Assembly: GCA_037962975.1 (NCBI GenBank)
Contig: CM075672.1
Coordinates: 60,210,501-60,274,500, forward strand
Reading direction: 5' to 3'
DNA from: Clitoria ternatea
Taxonomy: Eukaryota; Streptophyta; Magnoliopsida; Fabales; Fabaceae
Length of the DNA: 64,000 bases
Under the pieces are notes generated by a model, which ran no database searches, had not been told where the DNA came from, and was given only the letters and a program-made list of their open reading frames with translations. Each line of letters begins with the position of its first letter. Position 1 is the first letter of the stretch. Positions 10,015 to 22,236 of the stretch are shown one piece after another. Made by a program: the position numbers and the translations under genes.

Positions 10015-13000
10015 TTAAGGGAAATTGATGATGCCTAATTCATTTCTAAGGTCGAAAAATTGTTCTCTAGGCAAAGGCTTTGTAAAAATATCTGTGAGTT
10101 GCTTATGGGTCTCAATAAATTCTAATGTGCAATCACCTTTTTGAACATGATCTTTAAGGAAGTGATGTCTGATTTCTATATGCTTACTCCTAGAGTGTTG
10201 CACTGGATTTTTTGAAAGGTTTATTGCACTAGTATTGTCGTACTTTATAGGAATATGATCTAAGTGAATTCCATAATCTAGTAGTTGTTGTTTCATCCAT
10301 AATATTTGAGCGCAACAACTACCAGCAGCGACATACTCAGCTTCTACTGTGGATAAGGCGACACTATTCTGCTTTTTGCTGTGCCAGGATACTAGGGCTG
10401 ACCCTATTAAATGGCAAGTACCACTGGTACTTTTTCTATACGTTCTACATCCTGCAAAGTCAGAGTCAGAGTATCCTACTAGATTACAAGATGTTCCTTT
10501 AGGGTAGCATAGGCCTAGGTTTCCTGTTCCTATTAAATATCTCATGATTCTCTTTACTGCTTTTATATGAGACTCTTTTAGATTAACTTGAAATCTAGCG
10601 CAAAGACAGACACTAAACATAATATCGGGCCTACTGGCAGATAAATACAGCGGTGATCCGATCATACCTCGATACATTTTAGCGTCAATGGATTTCCCAG
10701 CTTCATCTTTATCAAGATAGGTAGATGTGCTCATTGGTGTTGAAATGTCTTTGGCATTTATCATTCCAAATCTGGTTAACAGTTCCTTGCAGTATTTTGA
10801 TTGATTGATGAATATGCCTTCTTTAGATTGCTTAATTTGTAGCCCAAGGAAGAAGTTCAGTTCTCCCATCATAGACATTTCAAACTCACTCTGCATTGCT
10901 TGGGAAAATTCCTTACACAAATTTTCATTAGTTGATCCAAAAATAATATCATCAGCATATATTTGAACTAAGAGAATATCATTATCCTTCTTTTGATGAA
11001 TAAGGTTGTGTCTACCTTTCTTCTATTAAAGTTATTTTCTAGCAGAAATTTAATGAGTCTATCATACCATGCTCGGGGTGCTTGTTTAAGACCATATAAT
11101 GCTTTCTTTAATTTAAACACATGGTCAGGAAATTTATCACTTTCAAATCCCAGAGGTTGACAGACATACACTTCTTCATTTATATAACTATTTAAGAATG
11201 CACTCTTAACATCCATTTGATATAATTTAAAGTCCATGTATGATGCAAAGGCTAAGAGCATTCTTATGGCTTCTAATCTAGCTACAGGTGCATAGGTTTC
11301 TTCATAATCTATGCCTTCCTCTTGATTATAACCCTTTGCAACTAGCCTTGCCTTATTTCTTATGATTATTCCATGTTCATCCATTTTATTTTTAAAGACC
11401 CATTTAGTCCCTATGATTTGATGGTTATTAGGTTTTGGTACTAATTCCTATACTTGATTTCGTTCAAATTGGTTTAATTCTTCTTGCATAGCTATTATCC
11501 AATTTTCATCATCTGTTGCTTCTTTAATATTTCTAGGTTCAATCTGTGATACAAAATCCATAGAATTGCATGCATTTCTAAAAGATTTTCGAGTTGTTAC
11601 CCCTTTTGAAATATCACCAATGATGTTGTCGATAGGATATTTTTGTTGATTCTCCATGTCTTAGGAAGGTTATCACATGGTATTGGGCTTTCTTTTTTAT
11701 TGTCTTGACAATCTTCCTTCTTTTCATCTATTTAAGTCTTCTCAAGTGAATCTGCAACATCATCTATGATTCTTTCCAAACTCACAGGGTTAGTTTCATC
11801 AAAGGACACATGAACAGATTCTTCAATGGTTAGAGTCCTTTTGTTATATATTCTAAATGCTTTACTTGTTAAGGAATATCCAAGGAAAATTCCCTCATCC
11901 GTTTTAGCATCAAATTTTATTAGATTATCCTTTCCATTATTTAACACAAAGCATTTACATCCAAAAAATGTAGATTAGATATATTAGGTTTTCTTTCATT
12001 ATACAGTTCATAGGGTGTTTTCTTTAGGATAGGTCTAATTAGTACCCTATTCATTACATAACATGCAGTACTAACAACATCTGCCCAAAAATATTTAGGA
12101 AGATTAGTCTCATTAAGCATTGTTCTTGCTAGTTCTTCTAGTGATCTATTCTTCCTCTCAACTACCCCATTTTGTTGAGGGGTTCTAGGGGCTGAAAAGT
12201 TGTGTTTGATTCCATATTTATCACAAAATTTTTTGAAAGATCTATTTTCAAATTCCCCTCCATGATCACTTCTAATACTAATAATTTTAAGATCTTTTTC
12301 ATTTTGGACTATTTTGGCTAATCTTTTAAAAGATGAATAAGCTTCATTTTTGTTTTTCAAAAATAGGGTCCAGGTAAATCTTGAAAAGTCATCAACAATT
12401 ACTAGTGCATAATAGTTTCCACCAAAACTTCTAGTTCTTGATGGTCCAAATAAATCCATATGTAGTAATTGTAGAGGCCTAGTTATAGAGACAATATTTT
12501 TTGACTTAAAAGGTATTTTTACTTGTTTGCCCTTCTGACAAGCATCACACATTTTATCTTTCATAAACTTTAGTTTTGGTACACCTATGACCAGATCCTT
12601 TTTGATTATTTTATTTAAGTGATCCATGTGAATATGTGCTATCCTTCTATGCCAAAGCCATAGATCTTCCTCATGGCTTATTGAACATCGGGCTTGACTA
12701 GATGATAGATTATCTAAGCTTATCATATAAATATTGTTGATTCTTTTTCCGATGAATTTTATGGTGTCATTATCTTTTCCTTTTATTATGCATGTGTCAG
12801 AGTTAAATATGACATTGTTAACTTTGTCGCATAGCTGACTTATGCTTAGTAAATTATGCTTTAGTCCTTCAACATACAGCACGTTGTCAATGGAGGTTAT
12901 AGGATTCTTTCCAACTTTTCCAACTCCAAGGATTTTGCCTTTGTTGTTATCACCATAAGTGACATATCCTTCGTCCTTCATAACTAGTGAGGAGAATTTT

Positions 13001-13083
13001 GATATGTCTCCTGTCATGTGCCTGGAACAGCCATTGTCAAGGTACCAGCTTGACTGTTTACTGACCAAGCATACCTGCAACAA
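10015..13083 (-). pseudogene. S1 pol: protease, integrase, RT, RNase H
   Basis: Copia-order polyprotein in pieces. Protease-like WYLDNGCSRHMTGD lies near 13045. Integrase has the zinc region ending CDACQKGK, then DLFGPSRTRS, IRSDHGGEFEN and TPQQNGVVERKNRSL. RT has MDVKSAFLNSYINEEVYVCQP, YGLKQAPRAWYDRL and YADDIIFGS (near 10945, after a frame change). RNase H (10015-10920) is open for 301 codons, with SDSDFAGCRTYRKSTSG and STVEAEYVAAGS. Frame changes are near 11945, 11700 and 10985, and there is a stop at 11448. The piece could not make a functional polyprotein. Confidence 0.9.
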
Positions 13084-13086
13084 AGA

Positions 13087-14766
13087 TTAGGTTTCTATCT
13101 TAGGTACCCATATCTTCTTGGGTCCTTTAAAGTTAGAGTTTGTTGGGACTTGCTTCCTAATCCAAATCTTGTTTGAATTTTGAATTCCATTCTTTCTTAT
13201 ATTACATGTAGATGTTGTGTGACCCTTTTTCCCGCAATGATAACATTTGACAAATCGGCTAGTTGAGGTCTTTTGTGAAATAAAGAAGTTTTTATACATC
13301 TTTTGCTTTTTAGAAGGATCAAATCCTAGTCCTGCTTTATTAAAATGACATCCTTGTTTTCCAAGGAGTATATCTAGGTTGTCTCTTCCCATGGTGAATT
13401 TAGCTAATGCATTTTTCAAATCATCAATCTCTTGAATATGCTTTTGACATGTTGAACATGTATGTCTAATGATAGTTTCAGTCTTAAGCTTAGTTTCTAA
13501 GTTTTCCTTTTATACTTTAACTTGCCCTAGTTCTTGATTGACCTTTGATAGACTTTCTTCTAAGGTTAGGTTAGAATTTTTCATATTTAAAAATTTCTTA
13601 GCTAGTTTTTGATATTCATTATGAAGATCTTCAAATGTGTCTTGTAATTCATCAAAAGTAGGGTTTGAATCTATTACCTCTTCAGTATTTGCCATCAGGC
13701 AGATATTCGCTTCTTCATGGTCTAATTCCTCAGATGAGCTTAAGTCATTTTCATCCCAAGCGATATAGACTCTTCTTTTATTCTTTGGGTACTTCTTCTC
13801 TTGCTTTTTTGTCTTTCTGTTTAAGGTTAGACATTCCATCTTCATATGTCCATACTTTCCACATTCGAAGCATTTTGGTCCTTGATTTGATTCATCATTT
13901 TTCTTGAAAGATTTTCTGAAGTTTGACTTCCTTTGTTCTTACTTTCTTTTCAAGAATTTGTTGAATCTCCGAACAAGCATCCCAAATTCTTCAGTGTTAT
14001 CCATGCTTTTTGTTTCTTCCATACTTTCTTCATCACTATCATTCGATGTCTGTATGGATGTCTTGAGAGCAATACCTCTCTTTCTTTTATCTCCTTCCTC
14101 ATGTTCGTTTAATCTGGTAAGTTCAAGTTCATGTTTTTGTAATTTACCGAACAGAGTAGCAAGTGACATTGTAGCTAGGTCTCGTGATTCTGATATGGTT
14201 GTCACCTTTAGTTGCCATTCCCTATTTAAGCATCTTAAGACTTTGTCAATTAAATCTTTGTTTGAAAAAGTTTTTCCTAAGCATGCAAGATGATTGATTA
14301 TATGAGTGAACCTTTTTTGCATGTCTTGTATATTTTCATTATTATTCATTCTAAATAATTCATATTCCCTAGTTAGGGTATTTATTCTTGATCTCTTTAC
14401 TTCACTTGTTCCTTCGTGTGTCTCTTCTAAAGTATCCCACATCTCCTTTGCTGTTTTGAAGTTGGATATTCTAAAGTATTCATCCATTCCTAAAGCTGAG
14501 GTTATTATATTTTTGGCCTTGAGGTTGTATTGTACTTTTGTTTTATCCGCATCAGTCCATTCACTTCTTAGTTTAATCATGGTTACTTCTCCAACTTCTT
14601 TGGTTGGTATGAATGGACCATTTTCAATGGAGTCCCATACGTCTATATCAGTAGCTTCTATGAATATTTGCATACGGGTCTTCCAATATTGATATCCTAC
14701 TCTGTTAAATACAGGAGGTCTATGGATAGAGTTTCCCTCAGGGAAGATAGGGTTAGAAGAGGCCAT
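13087..14766 (-). pseudogene. S1 gag
   Basis: Capsid/nucleocapsid protein starting MASSNPIFPEGNSIHRPPVF, typical of Sirevirus gag, with the YWKTRMQIFIEATD region near residue 27. One frame runs from 14766 to 13087, broken by stops near 13939 and 13510. It holds two CX2CX4HX4C zinc knuckles: CFECGKYGHMKMEC near 13850 and CYHCGKKGHTTSTC near 13225. A coiled-coil-like Lys/Glu-rich stretch lies between them. The pol frame follows in the same frame after a stop at 13087. Confidence 0.88.
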
Positions 14767-14805
14767 TTCTACTTCTTGAAGTTTCTAAACCTTATACAAG
14801 AAGCT

Positions 14806-14818
14806 AGCTTTGATACCA
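14806..14818 (-). other. S1 primer binding site
   Basis: The minus strand reads TGGTATCAAAGCT, two bases downstream of the LTR end. It is complementary to the 3' end of initiator methionine tRNA, as used by copia elements. Confidence 0.85.
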
Positions 14819-15371
14819 CTTGTTATTCTAGTGTCCTCCTATAACTCAAGAGGAGGGGGTGAATTGAGTTTTCCTAAATTAATTCTCTAGATGCACTTTA
14901 TTAAAATTTCAATGCTTAAGATGATAAAGTGCAAAACAGAATTAATAATGGACAGCAGATTAAATAACTATAAAATAGAGAGTAGGGTTAATAGATTGCA
15001 AACAGTGTTTTATACCGGTTCGGCCAACCATTGCCTACGTCCAGTCTTCTCAAGATCCTCTTGAGGAATTCACTATTATCAAAATAGTACACCGAACCTT
15101 CCACACCTTGGCACAACCCTGCCCTTGTATGAAGTTTCTTTATAACAACAAGAGTCTCACTACTCTTGTTTACAACCTTTGGGAGAATTTCCCAAACAAC
15201 CAGGTATCTCATAATTGAAGAAAGTAAACAAAGGAACACTCTCTTTCTTAGAGCATATGAACAACTTGAAGAGCAATAGTGAGTAAAAACTCTACTTAGA
15301 AGAATATGGCCTTTATTGGTCTTTAAGAAAGAATTGAAAGAATTGGTGTGTTTTTGCAAATGATGAGCATC

Positions 15372-15382
15372 CCTATTTATAG
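15372..15382 (-). promoter_or_regulatory. TATA box of the S1 LTR
   Basis: The minus strand reads CTATAAATAGG inside the LTR, about 560 bp from its outer end. It lies between the palindrome-bearing U3 and the downstream R-U5 region. Confidence 0.6.
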
Positions 15383-15531
15383 GGATAGAAAGGCCTTCAA
15401 GAGGTGTGAATTAATTGATTAAAATAATTGAAAAGGTACCTCTTGGATAAAATAATAATTTATGAAGAGTTATAAGGTTTCATCAAACTTTTCATGAAGA
15501 GGTGCAATGTTTCAGCATTTCTGACTTAGTG

Positions 15532-15805
15532 GTAATCGATTACTATAAATATGTAATCAATTACATTCATTTAAAACTGTTATTTTTAAATGACCATTAG
15601 CATGTAATCGATTACAAGAGTCACGTAATCGATTACTTGGATCAGTTTTAAAATATTTTGCTGAAACCTTTGAATTTCAAAAGAAAAACTCTTCAAACTT
15701 GGTAATCCATTACTCTAGTGAGGTAATCGATTACATTCATTAAAACATCAGACTTTTAGAGCTCGTTGCTTTGTAATCGATTACTATATCATGGTAATCA
15801 ATTAC
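15532..15805. repeat. Four pairs of GTAATCGATTAC palindromes, each spaced exactly 21 bp
   Basis: Starts are 15532/15553, 15604/15625, 15702/15723 and 15773/15794. Each pair is 21 bp start to start. Five copies are the perfect palindrome; the other three differ by one base (GTAATCAATTAC at 15553 and 15794, GTAATCCATTAC at 15702). Pairs are 71-98 bp apart. They sit upstream of the LTR TATA box. Confidence 0.95.
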
Positions 15806-15954
15806 TATGGCTCAGAAATGTATTTTCTTTAAAACATTGATTATTTTAATGGCCATATTTTCTTTAATAAAGTCTTACTATGATTCTGCCTTGGTCTTGG
15901 ATCTTCATTCTTGATCTCTGGCATTTAGTCTTGTCATTATCAAAAATCCTTCAT

Positions 15955-18900
15955 GGTCTTCAAAAATCAATTCAAGTTTAAAACTAATAAATCTACTTTA
16001 GAATGTTTCAATTGCAGGAAACCAGATCACATAAAAGTAGAATTTCCTCTTCTAAATTAAGATAAAAAGGACAAAAAAGAAATGAGGAGGTTTCCTAAGA
16101 AACAAAAAGGTCTGATAACATGGGACGATGAAAAATCATCCAGTTTAGAAAAGTCTGATGAGGAAACTGAATTAACTCAACTCTACCTCATAGCAAATAA
16201 GGAATCAAACTCCGAAGCCAGCTCCAGCCACTCAAACACTGAGGAAGTAAGCTATTCTGAACTAAAACAAAATTATAATTTGTTATCCAATGATTTTTCT
16301 AAACTGCTGAGAAATTTCAAAAAATTAAAACTGAAGCATGTTCACATGATTATTGATTTTCAAAATCAAATTTCTAAAATGAAAGAAGAGAACTTTGATA
16401 AAAAATGCTTTGAAAGAAATGGAAGAGAATGAAAAGATGCATCTTGAAAAGTTGAGCAAACTTAGAAAAGAAAATATCACTTCAAAAATAGATTTAGAAA
16501 AATCTAAGATTTTTTGTAACTCTCAGGGTAAAGAAATCATCAAGTTTGAAAAACAAGTCAAGTCTCTTACCTCAGACTTAGGCAAGTTTGTAAACATCAT
16601 TGAAAACTTAGACACTCTATTGGGAACATCTCAAGGAAATCAAAAAGGCCTAGGTCTGGGATATGTGGAGAAGAAAGATGATTTCAAACCAAGAACTTTT
16701 AAGCATCCTTCAACTCCTATATTCATTCCTAAAGAGTAAAAGTTTGTTAAATGCAATTACTGTAAGAAACATGGCCATTTAATAAATGAATGCAGGAAAA
16801 AAAAGAGGGAATAAAAGAATTGCTAACAATACAGGACCCAAAAGAATATGGGTACCAAAGTCATTAGTTATTCCATTTGTAGATATGCTTAAAGACAAGA
16901 ACAAAAACTCTACAATGGTATCTAGACAGTGGATGCTTGCTTCACATGGCAGGAAGAAGGTCTATGTTCCTAGACTTGGAGCAGTTTAAAGGTGGATCTA
17001 TCACCTTTAGAGGAAACCAGACTGGAAGGATCATTGGGTCTGGTAAAATGGGTAAACTTCCTTCACCTGTCATTGAAAATGTATTTCTTGTTGAAGGTTT
17101 GAGATAACCTACTGAGTATCAGTCAATTTTGTGACAGTGGGTACAAAGTCTCTTTTGGCAAGGATAAATATACTATTACCAATCATGATGAAACCATACT
17201 CTTTAATGCAAACAGACATAACAACCTTTATAAGGTTGACTTGAATGAACTGAATGATCAAAATGTAAAATATTTGTTTTCAAACTCTAAAGGAAGATGG
17301 ATCTGGCACAAAAAGCTTGGGCATGTAAGTTTATAACTTAGTTCAAAAATTCACAAAAAGGATCTTCTTAAGGGATTACCAAAACTTTACTTTAATAGTT
17401 CCTTGCCCTATGAGGCATGCCAAAATAGGAAACAACACAAAACTTCTTTTCAAAATAAGAATGTTGTTTCCATAACCAGACCTTTGGAACTATTGCATTT
17501 AGACTTATTTGGTCTTTCTCAAGTACAAAGTCTGGCAGGAAATAAGTATGGATTCGTCATCATTGATGACTACACAAGATTGACATGGGTATACTTCCTA
17601 GCCCACAAGGATGAGTTTATAAAAGTATTTAAAATTTTCTACAAGAAAATTCAAAATGAGAAAGGCTACTATATTGGTACAATAAGAAGTGATCAAGGTA
17701 GAGAATTTGAAAATGAAATTTTTGAAAATTTTTGCAATGAGTCCGGGATAACTTATAATTTTCCTCACCAAGAACACCACAACAAAATGGTGTTGTGGAA
17801 AGGAAAAACAAATCTTTGCAAGAGATGGCCAGAACTATGTTTTATGAAAATAATCTTTCTAAATATTTTTCGATAGAAGTTATGAGTACTTCTTATTATA
17901 TTCAATACAGAGTTTTAATCAGACCAATATTGAATAAGACTCTTTATGAATTATAGAAAGGTAGAAAACTCAATATCTCATACTTTCACCCTTTCAGATG
18001 CACCTATTATATTTTGAACACTAAAGATTATCTTAGAAAATTTGATTCAAAATATGACAAAGGAATATTTGTGGGATATTCAACCACATCAAAATCTTAC
18101 AAGAGTATTTAAAACTCGAACTCAAACCAAAGAAGAATCTATGCATGTAAGATTTGATGATCTTCAAAAGACTAACAAGAAATTAGCAGATCTAGATTCT
18201 GATGATGTAGGAACTCAAAAAGAACCTGAGCAACCAGAAGAACAAATAATAACAAATTATCAACCAGAATTAGCTGATCCTAAAAACTCTAAGCAAGATC
18301 AGCTCTCTGAACTAAAAAGGCCAAGGGATTGGAAATTCAAAGTTTATCATCTTTTAGACATCATAATTAGAGATCAGGCAGTTAGAGTTAAAACTAGATC
18401 TAGCCTTCATAATTAGTCATCAAATGCTCTTATCTTCATTAAAACCAAAGAATTTTCTAGAAGCTCTAAAAGATGCTAATTGGATCATCGCTATGCAAGA
18501 GGAGTTGAATCAGTTTGAGAAAAATAAAGTGTGGAAACTTGTTCCTAAGCCCAAAGATAAAGGTATCATTGGAACTAAGTGGGTATTCAGAAACAAGCTT
18601 AATGAAGATGGCAAGGTCATCAAGAACAAAGCAAGACTAATAGCTCAAGGCTACAATCAATAAGAAGGTATAGGTTTTACTGAAACTTTTGCTCCTGTAG
18701 CCAGACTTGAGGCTATCAAGATACTTCTTACATTTGTTGCTTTTAAAGGAATTACATTATATCAGATGGATGTAAAGAGTGTTTTTCTGAATAGTTTTAT
18801 TGAAGAAGAAGTTTATGTAAAACAATTTCCTAGTTTTGAAGATGTATCTTTTCCTAACCATGTTTTCAAATTAAGTAAAGCATTGTATGGTCTAAAACAA

Positions 18901-19835
18901 GCTCCCAGAGCTTAGTACGACAGACTCAGTTCCTTTTTTATTTTAAAAGGCTTTACTAGAGGTCAAGTTGACACAACCCTCTTCAAAAAAAACTCTAAGA
19001 AATGCGTTATTATTATGTAGATTTATGTGGATGACATTGTTTTGGTACTACTGATGATAGTCTATGTAAAGATTTTTCTAAAATGATGCAAGTAGAATTT
19101 GAAATGAGTATGATGCGAGAACTTAAATTCTTCCTAGGCTTGCAAATTCAATAGACTAGTAATGGAATTTTCATCCATCAATAAAAGTACACAAAGGAGT
19201 TACTCAAACAGTTTAAAATGGCTGATGCTAAGGCTATGAGTACTCCTATGCATCCAAACTACATTATAAATAAAGATGAGTCTAGTACATTAGTGGATCA
19301 GACCTTGTATAAAGGAATGATTGGTTCATTTTAGTATTTACATCCAACAGACCTAACATAATGCTTAAATTTTGATGTGTACAAGAGTCAATCAGATCCT
19401 AAGGAATCACATCTGTCTACAGTGAAGAGAATTCTGAGGTATCTTGTTGGCACCACTAACCTTGGGTTGTTTTACAAACGAACATACTTTTTCTCTCTCT
19501 CTGGATTTTCTGATGCAGACTTTGCAAGAGATAAAGTTGATCAAAAAAGTACAAGTGGTAGATGTCACTTCTTGGGAAGAAGTCTAATTTCATGGAGTAG
19601 CAAAAAGCAAAACTCCATTGCACTTTATCCAGCTGAAGCAGAATACATGTTTGTAATAGGATGTTGCTTTGAACTTCTTTGGATCAAATACCAACTTGAT
19701 GATTATTCAATCAAAGAAAGAGAAATTCTAGTGTTCTGTGACAATACAAATGCAATAAAGCTTTCCAAGAATCTCATTCAGCACTCTAAAGCAAAACACA
19801 TTAAAGTAAAATATCACTTCATTCAAGACAATGTA
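15955..19835 (+). pseudogene. S2: decayed Sirevirus-like copia gag-pol
   Basis: Plus-strand copia remnant without LTRs. It starts in gag with a zinc knuckle (CFNCRKPDH near 16007), then a Lys/Glu-rich helix region, a second knuckle (CNYCKKHGHLINEC near 16755), damaged protease, and integrase (DLFGLSQVQS, IRSDQGREFEN). RT follows with MDVKSVFLNSFIEEEVYV, LYGLKQAPRA and YVDDIV, then RNase H (FSDADFARDKVDQKSTSG). Many stops and frame changes interrupt it. It breaks off in RNase H at about 19835, where another repeat begins. It is close in type to S1 but in opposite orientation and more decayed. Confidence 0.85.
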
Positions 19836-20366
19836 TGTGGCACCCTTAATCCGATAAATAATGTTAAAGGTATCAATATTTAGATAATGAAAAGTAGGAT
19901 AAATTTTTCATGATTTTAAACCATGTTAGAAGAAGAACACCACAAAATAAAACTTTAAGAACTAACCCCAGACCATTTAAGGACCTATCTCATATATGAG
20001 GATATGAAAAGGTAGATGATTTATACAAATGTTAATTTAAAGTAATCAATTACATGATCACCATGCAAGTGTTTAGCGAAACAAATATGTTAATTCGGAA
20101 GCAAGAGTGGATGTAATAATACTCAAATTGATTGTCAAAGTTTAATAAAAACATGTACATTCACTTGCATAAACATGCCATGAAGTAAAGAAGTGTGAAT
20201 CTTAACTCGAAATAGCATAAAAGTATGAAAATTTAACATTTGGACATAACCACTAGCAGTGGTTGCAAACCACTAGCCGTGGTTGTCACTGCCACAATGC
20301 CAGAAAAACCCATTCCAAGTCCGAACCAACCACTGGCAATGGTGGCAAACCACTGGCCGTGGTTGG
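19836..20366. repeat. D: fragment of an unassigned LTR with paired CCACTNGC motifs
   Basis: Begins TGTGGCACCC at the point where S2 RNase H is broken, resembling the reverse-complemented end of a Ty3-type LTR. Non-coding. It has two pairs of near-palindromes of the form CCACTAGCNGTGG or CCACTGGCNRTGG, near 20250/20270 and 20330/20350, each 20 bp apart. It ends where the Athila-like LTR of A starts. Confidence 0.5.
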
Positions 20367-20958
20367 TGATAAGTCTTGAAAAGACTTATGTATTTAGTAG
20401 TACTTAACTCTGTTTTAGGAAGAAGATTAGGGTTAATTATCAATTTAATGAGTATTTAAAAGGTAATTATCACATGAGCAAAATAAATAGTTGTGTATTA
20501 TTTTAGCAATTACATGCCTAATTAAGCATAAATGTATAGCATCTTAAGAAAAAGTAATTATTGATTTATGATGTATCTGAGCATGCTAACGGTTGGCCTG
20601 AGCTTGCCTACGCTGGGATGTAATTTTGGTTTTACAGGATTCTAGTAAGTGAGCGTCCCCACGTTGCCCTGAGCGTTCCAAAGCTGAGAAAAATAGAAGA
20701 GTCCAAGACAAGACAAGAATTCAGCGTGTCTACGCTCACAATGAGCGTACTTACGCAGGCCTTAGAAAGAATTCAAAGAGTCCAACGTATCCACACCCAA
20801 AGGTTACGCTGAAGAAATCCATGACAGGGTCCAAGGCAGAAGGTCAGCGTGCCTATGCGGACCGTGAGCGCTCTTATGCGCAGACAAGGATTGAAGGTAT
20901 TATCTAACACAGTAGCCAAGCATGCCAATGCTAGGATTTCAATGTGCTCATGCGTAGG
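20367..20958 (+). repeat. A 5' LTR, first part
   Basis: Starts TGATAAGTCTTG, similar to the TGATAAATCA start of the B LTR. It contains pairs of AGCGTNNNTACGCT-like words: AGCGT starts at 20723 and 20744 (21 bp apart) and again at 20846 and 20867 (21 bp apart). It is interrupted at 20959 by element F. Confidence 0.7.
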
Positions 20959-22222
20959 TGTTGGTGTATGCACTACGAGCTATTAATGTATCAATTTTAA
21001 CTTATTAATAAAATTAGTATTTTTAGTTTTAGACAAATGCTATTTATCCTGGAATAATAGGTCATATGAGAATTATTCCTAAAACGTCCCTAATCAAGTA
21101 TTTACATGGGGACATGTAAATACATTAAGATTAGTGTGTGAATGTACTGATGATTTGATCTCACAAATCATGGATATATGATATCAAGTCTTTACACGGG
21201 TACACATTAAGAGTAATGTTGTACTGAACAGACCCACGATGAGAACGTTGCATGGATCGTTACATGAGTGTCATAAACGGTTCTCAATGTGATAATGGTA
21301 TGTAGTCCTTCGACCTGAAGTCACTATGATTCCTACATAAGGAGTTTATTGTTTTAATACAATCAAACGTTATCTGTAATAAGATGACCATAAAGATTGT
21401 GATTAGGCAATAGATAAATTATGCAGAGGGATGTGAGTGATGTAGATGGAATTTGTCTCTCCTATATGACAGGAGTGATATCTATGGGCCACTTGATGGA
21501 GTGAGACTAATGAAATGCATGGCCATGCTAGGACGAATAAATATTAGATATTTATTCTATAAAGTCTACTCTGGTATCAAGTAAAATGAATTGGGCCATA
21601 CAAGGATGACGACGACCATGCCTTGGGCCCAATTAGATATCGTGACAAAAGGAATATATATATAAAATAATTATCACTTATAGGTCATGTCGATGATAAA
21701 TAATATTCGGACATAATGATGTATTGCTAGATACCGCTCTTATTTTATATTGATAATAAAATAGTTTATTATTAATATAACCGAATATTTTACCTATAGG
21801 GTCACACACATAGAGTAAGCCCACCAGAGGATAGTTTTATTTTAGTTAGACTAAAAATAAAACTATTTAGGCCTAACTCATTTAGAATGAGTCAGGAGCC
21901 CAATGTTTAATGAGAGCTCAGGTCAAGACCTAAGCCTATATATAGAGCATGAGATGCTCATAGGCTGTGGCTCAGAAATTAGATTACACTAAAATTCCGT
22001 ACTAGCATTCGGATCGTTAGTTTTCTGGTGGGAGTGCTCGTGTGGACTCCTAAGGGTGAAGCTACAATTGCTTCGATCGAGGATCTTGTTCTGCGTCTAC
22101 AAGAGGTAAACCCTAATTAAAAATTTTAATTTAGCATAATGCTTTGAGACACACGTGTTTACAATTCTTTCTTGGGAATCCTTTGTGTTTCCGCTGCCTG
22201 ACCCTAATAGGATTCCTTAACA
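20959..22222 (+). repeat. F 5' LTR
   Basis: 1264 bp, TGTTGGTGTATG to TTCCTTAACA. A TATATATA box at 21936-21945 is followed by a stable leader region. It pairs with the copy at 39176-40439. Confidence 0.93.
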
Positions 22223-22223
22223 G

Positions 22224-22236
22224 TGGTATCAGAGCC
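22224..22236 (+). other. F primer binding site
   Basis: TGGTATCAGAGCC, one base after the 5' LTR, complementary to initiator tRNA-Met 3' end. Confidence 0.9.

Larger units (their letters stand above)
8124..15942 (-). mobile_element. S1: decayed Sirevirus-type Ty1/copia element
   Basis: Minus-strand copia element. Reading from 15942 down: 5' LTR, a PBS starting TGGTATCAAAGC, gag with two CCHC knuckles, protease, integrase, reverse transcriptase, RNase H, a spacer with palindromes, and an env-like ORF. The gag type and the additional ORF after RNase H match the Sirevirus (SIRE1/Maximus) lineage common in legumes. The 3' LTR is missing. Pol contains several stops and at least three frameshifts, so the copy is inactive. 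Confidence 0.85.
14821..15942 (-). repeat. S1 5' LTR (outer end approximate)
   Basis: The inner end is fixed by the PBS; on the plus strand the LTR begins TGTTATTCTAG. The outer end is placed at TTGTCATTATCA near 15942, because copia gag sequence of S2 starts soon after. CTATAAATAGG (minus strand, 15372-15382) is a good TATA candidate. Eight palindromes of the GTAATCGATTAC type lie upstream of it, in the U3 part. Confidence 0.75.

Noticed and set aside
15532..15805. CRISPR-like array (regular short palindromic repeats)
   Set aside because: Plant nuclear DNA, spacers of only 9 bp alternating with 60-90 bp, and no cas genes. It is a retroelement LTR.
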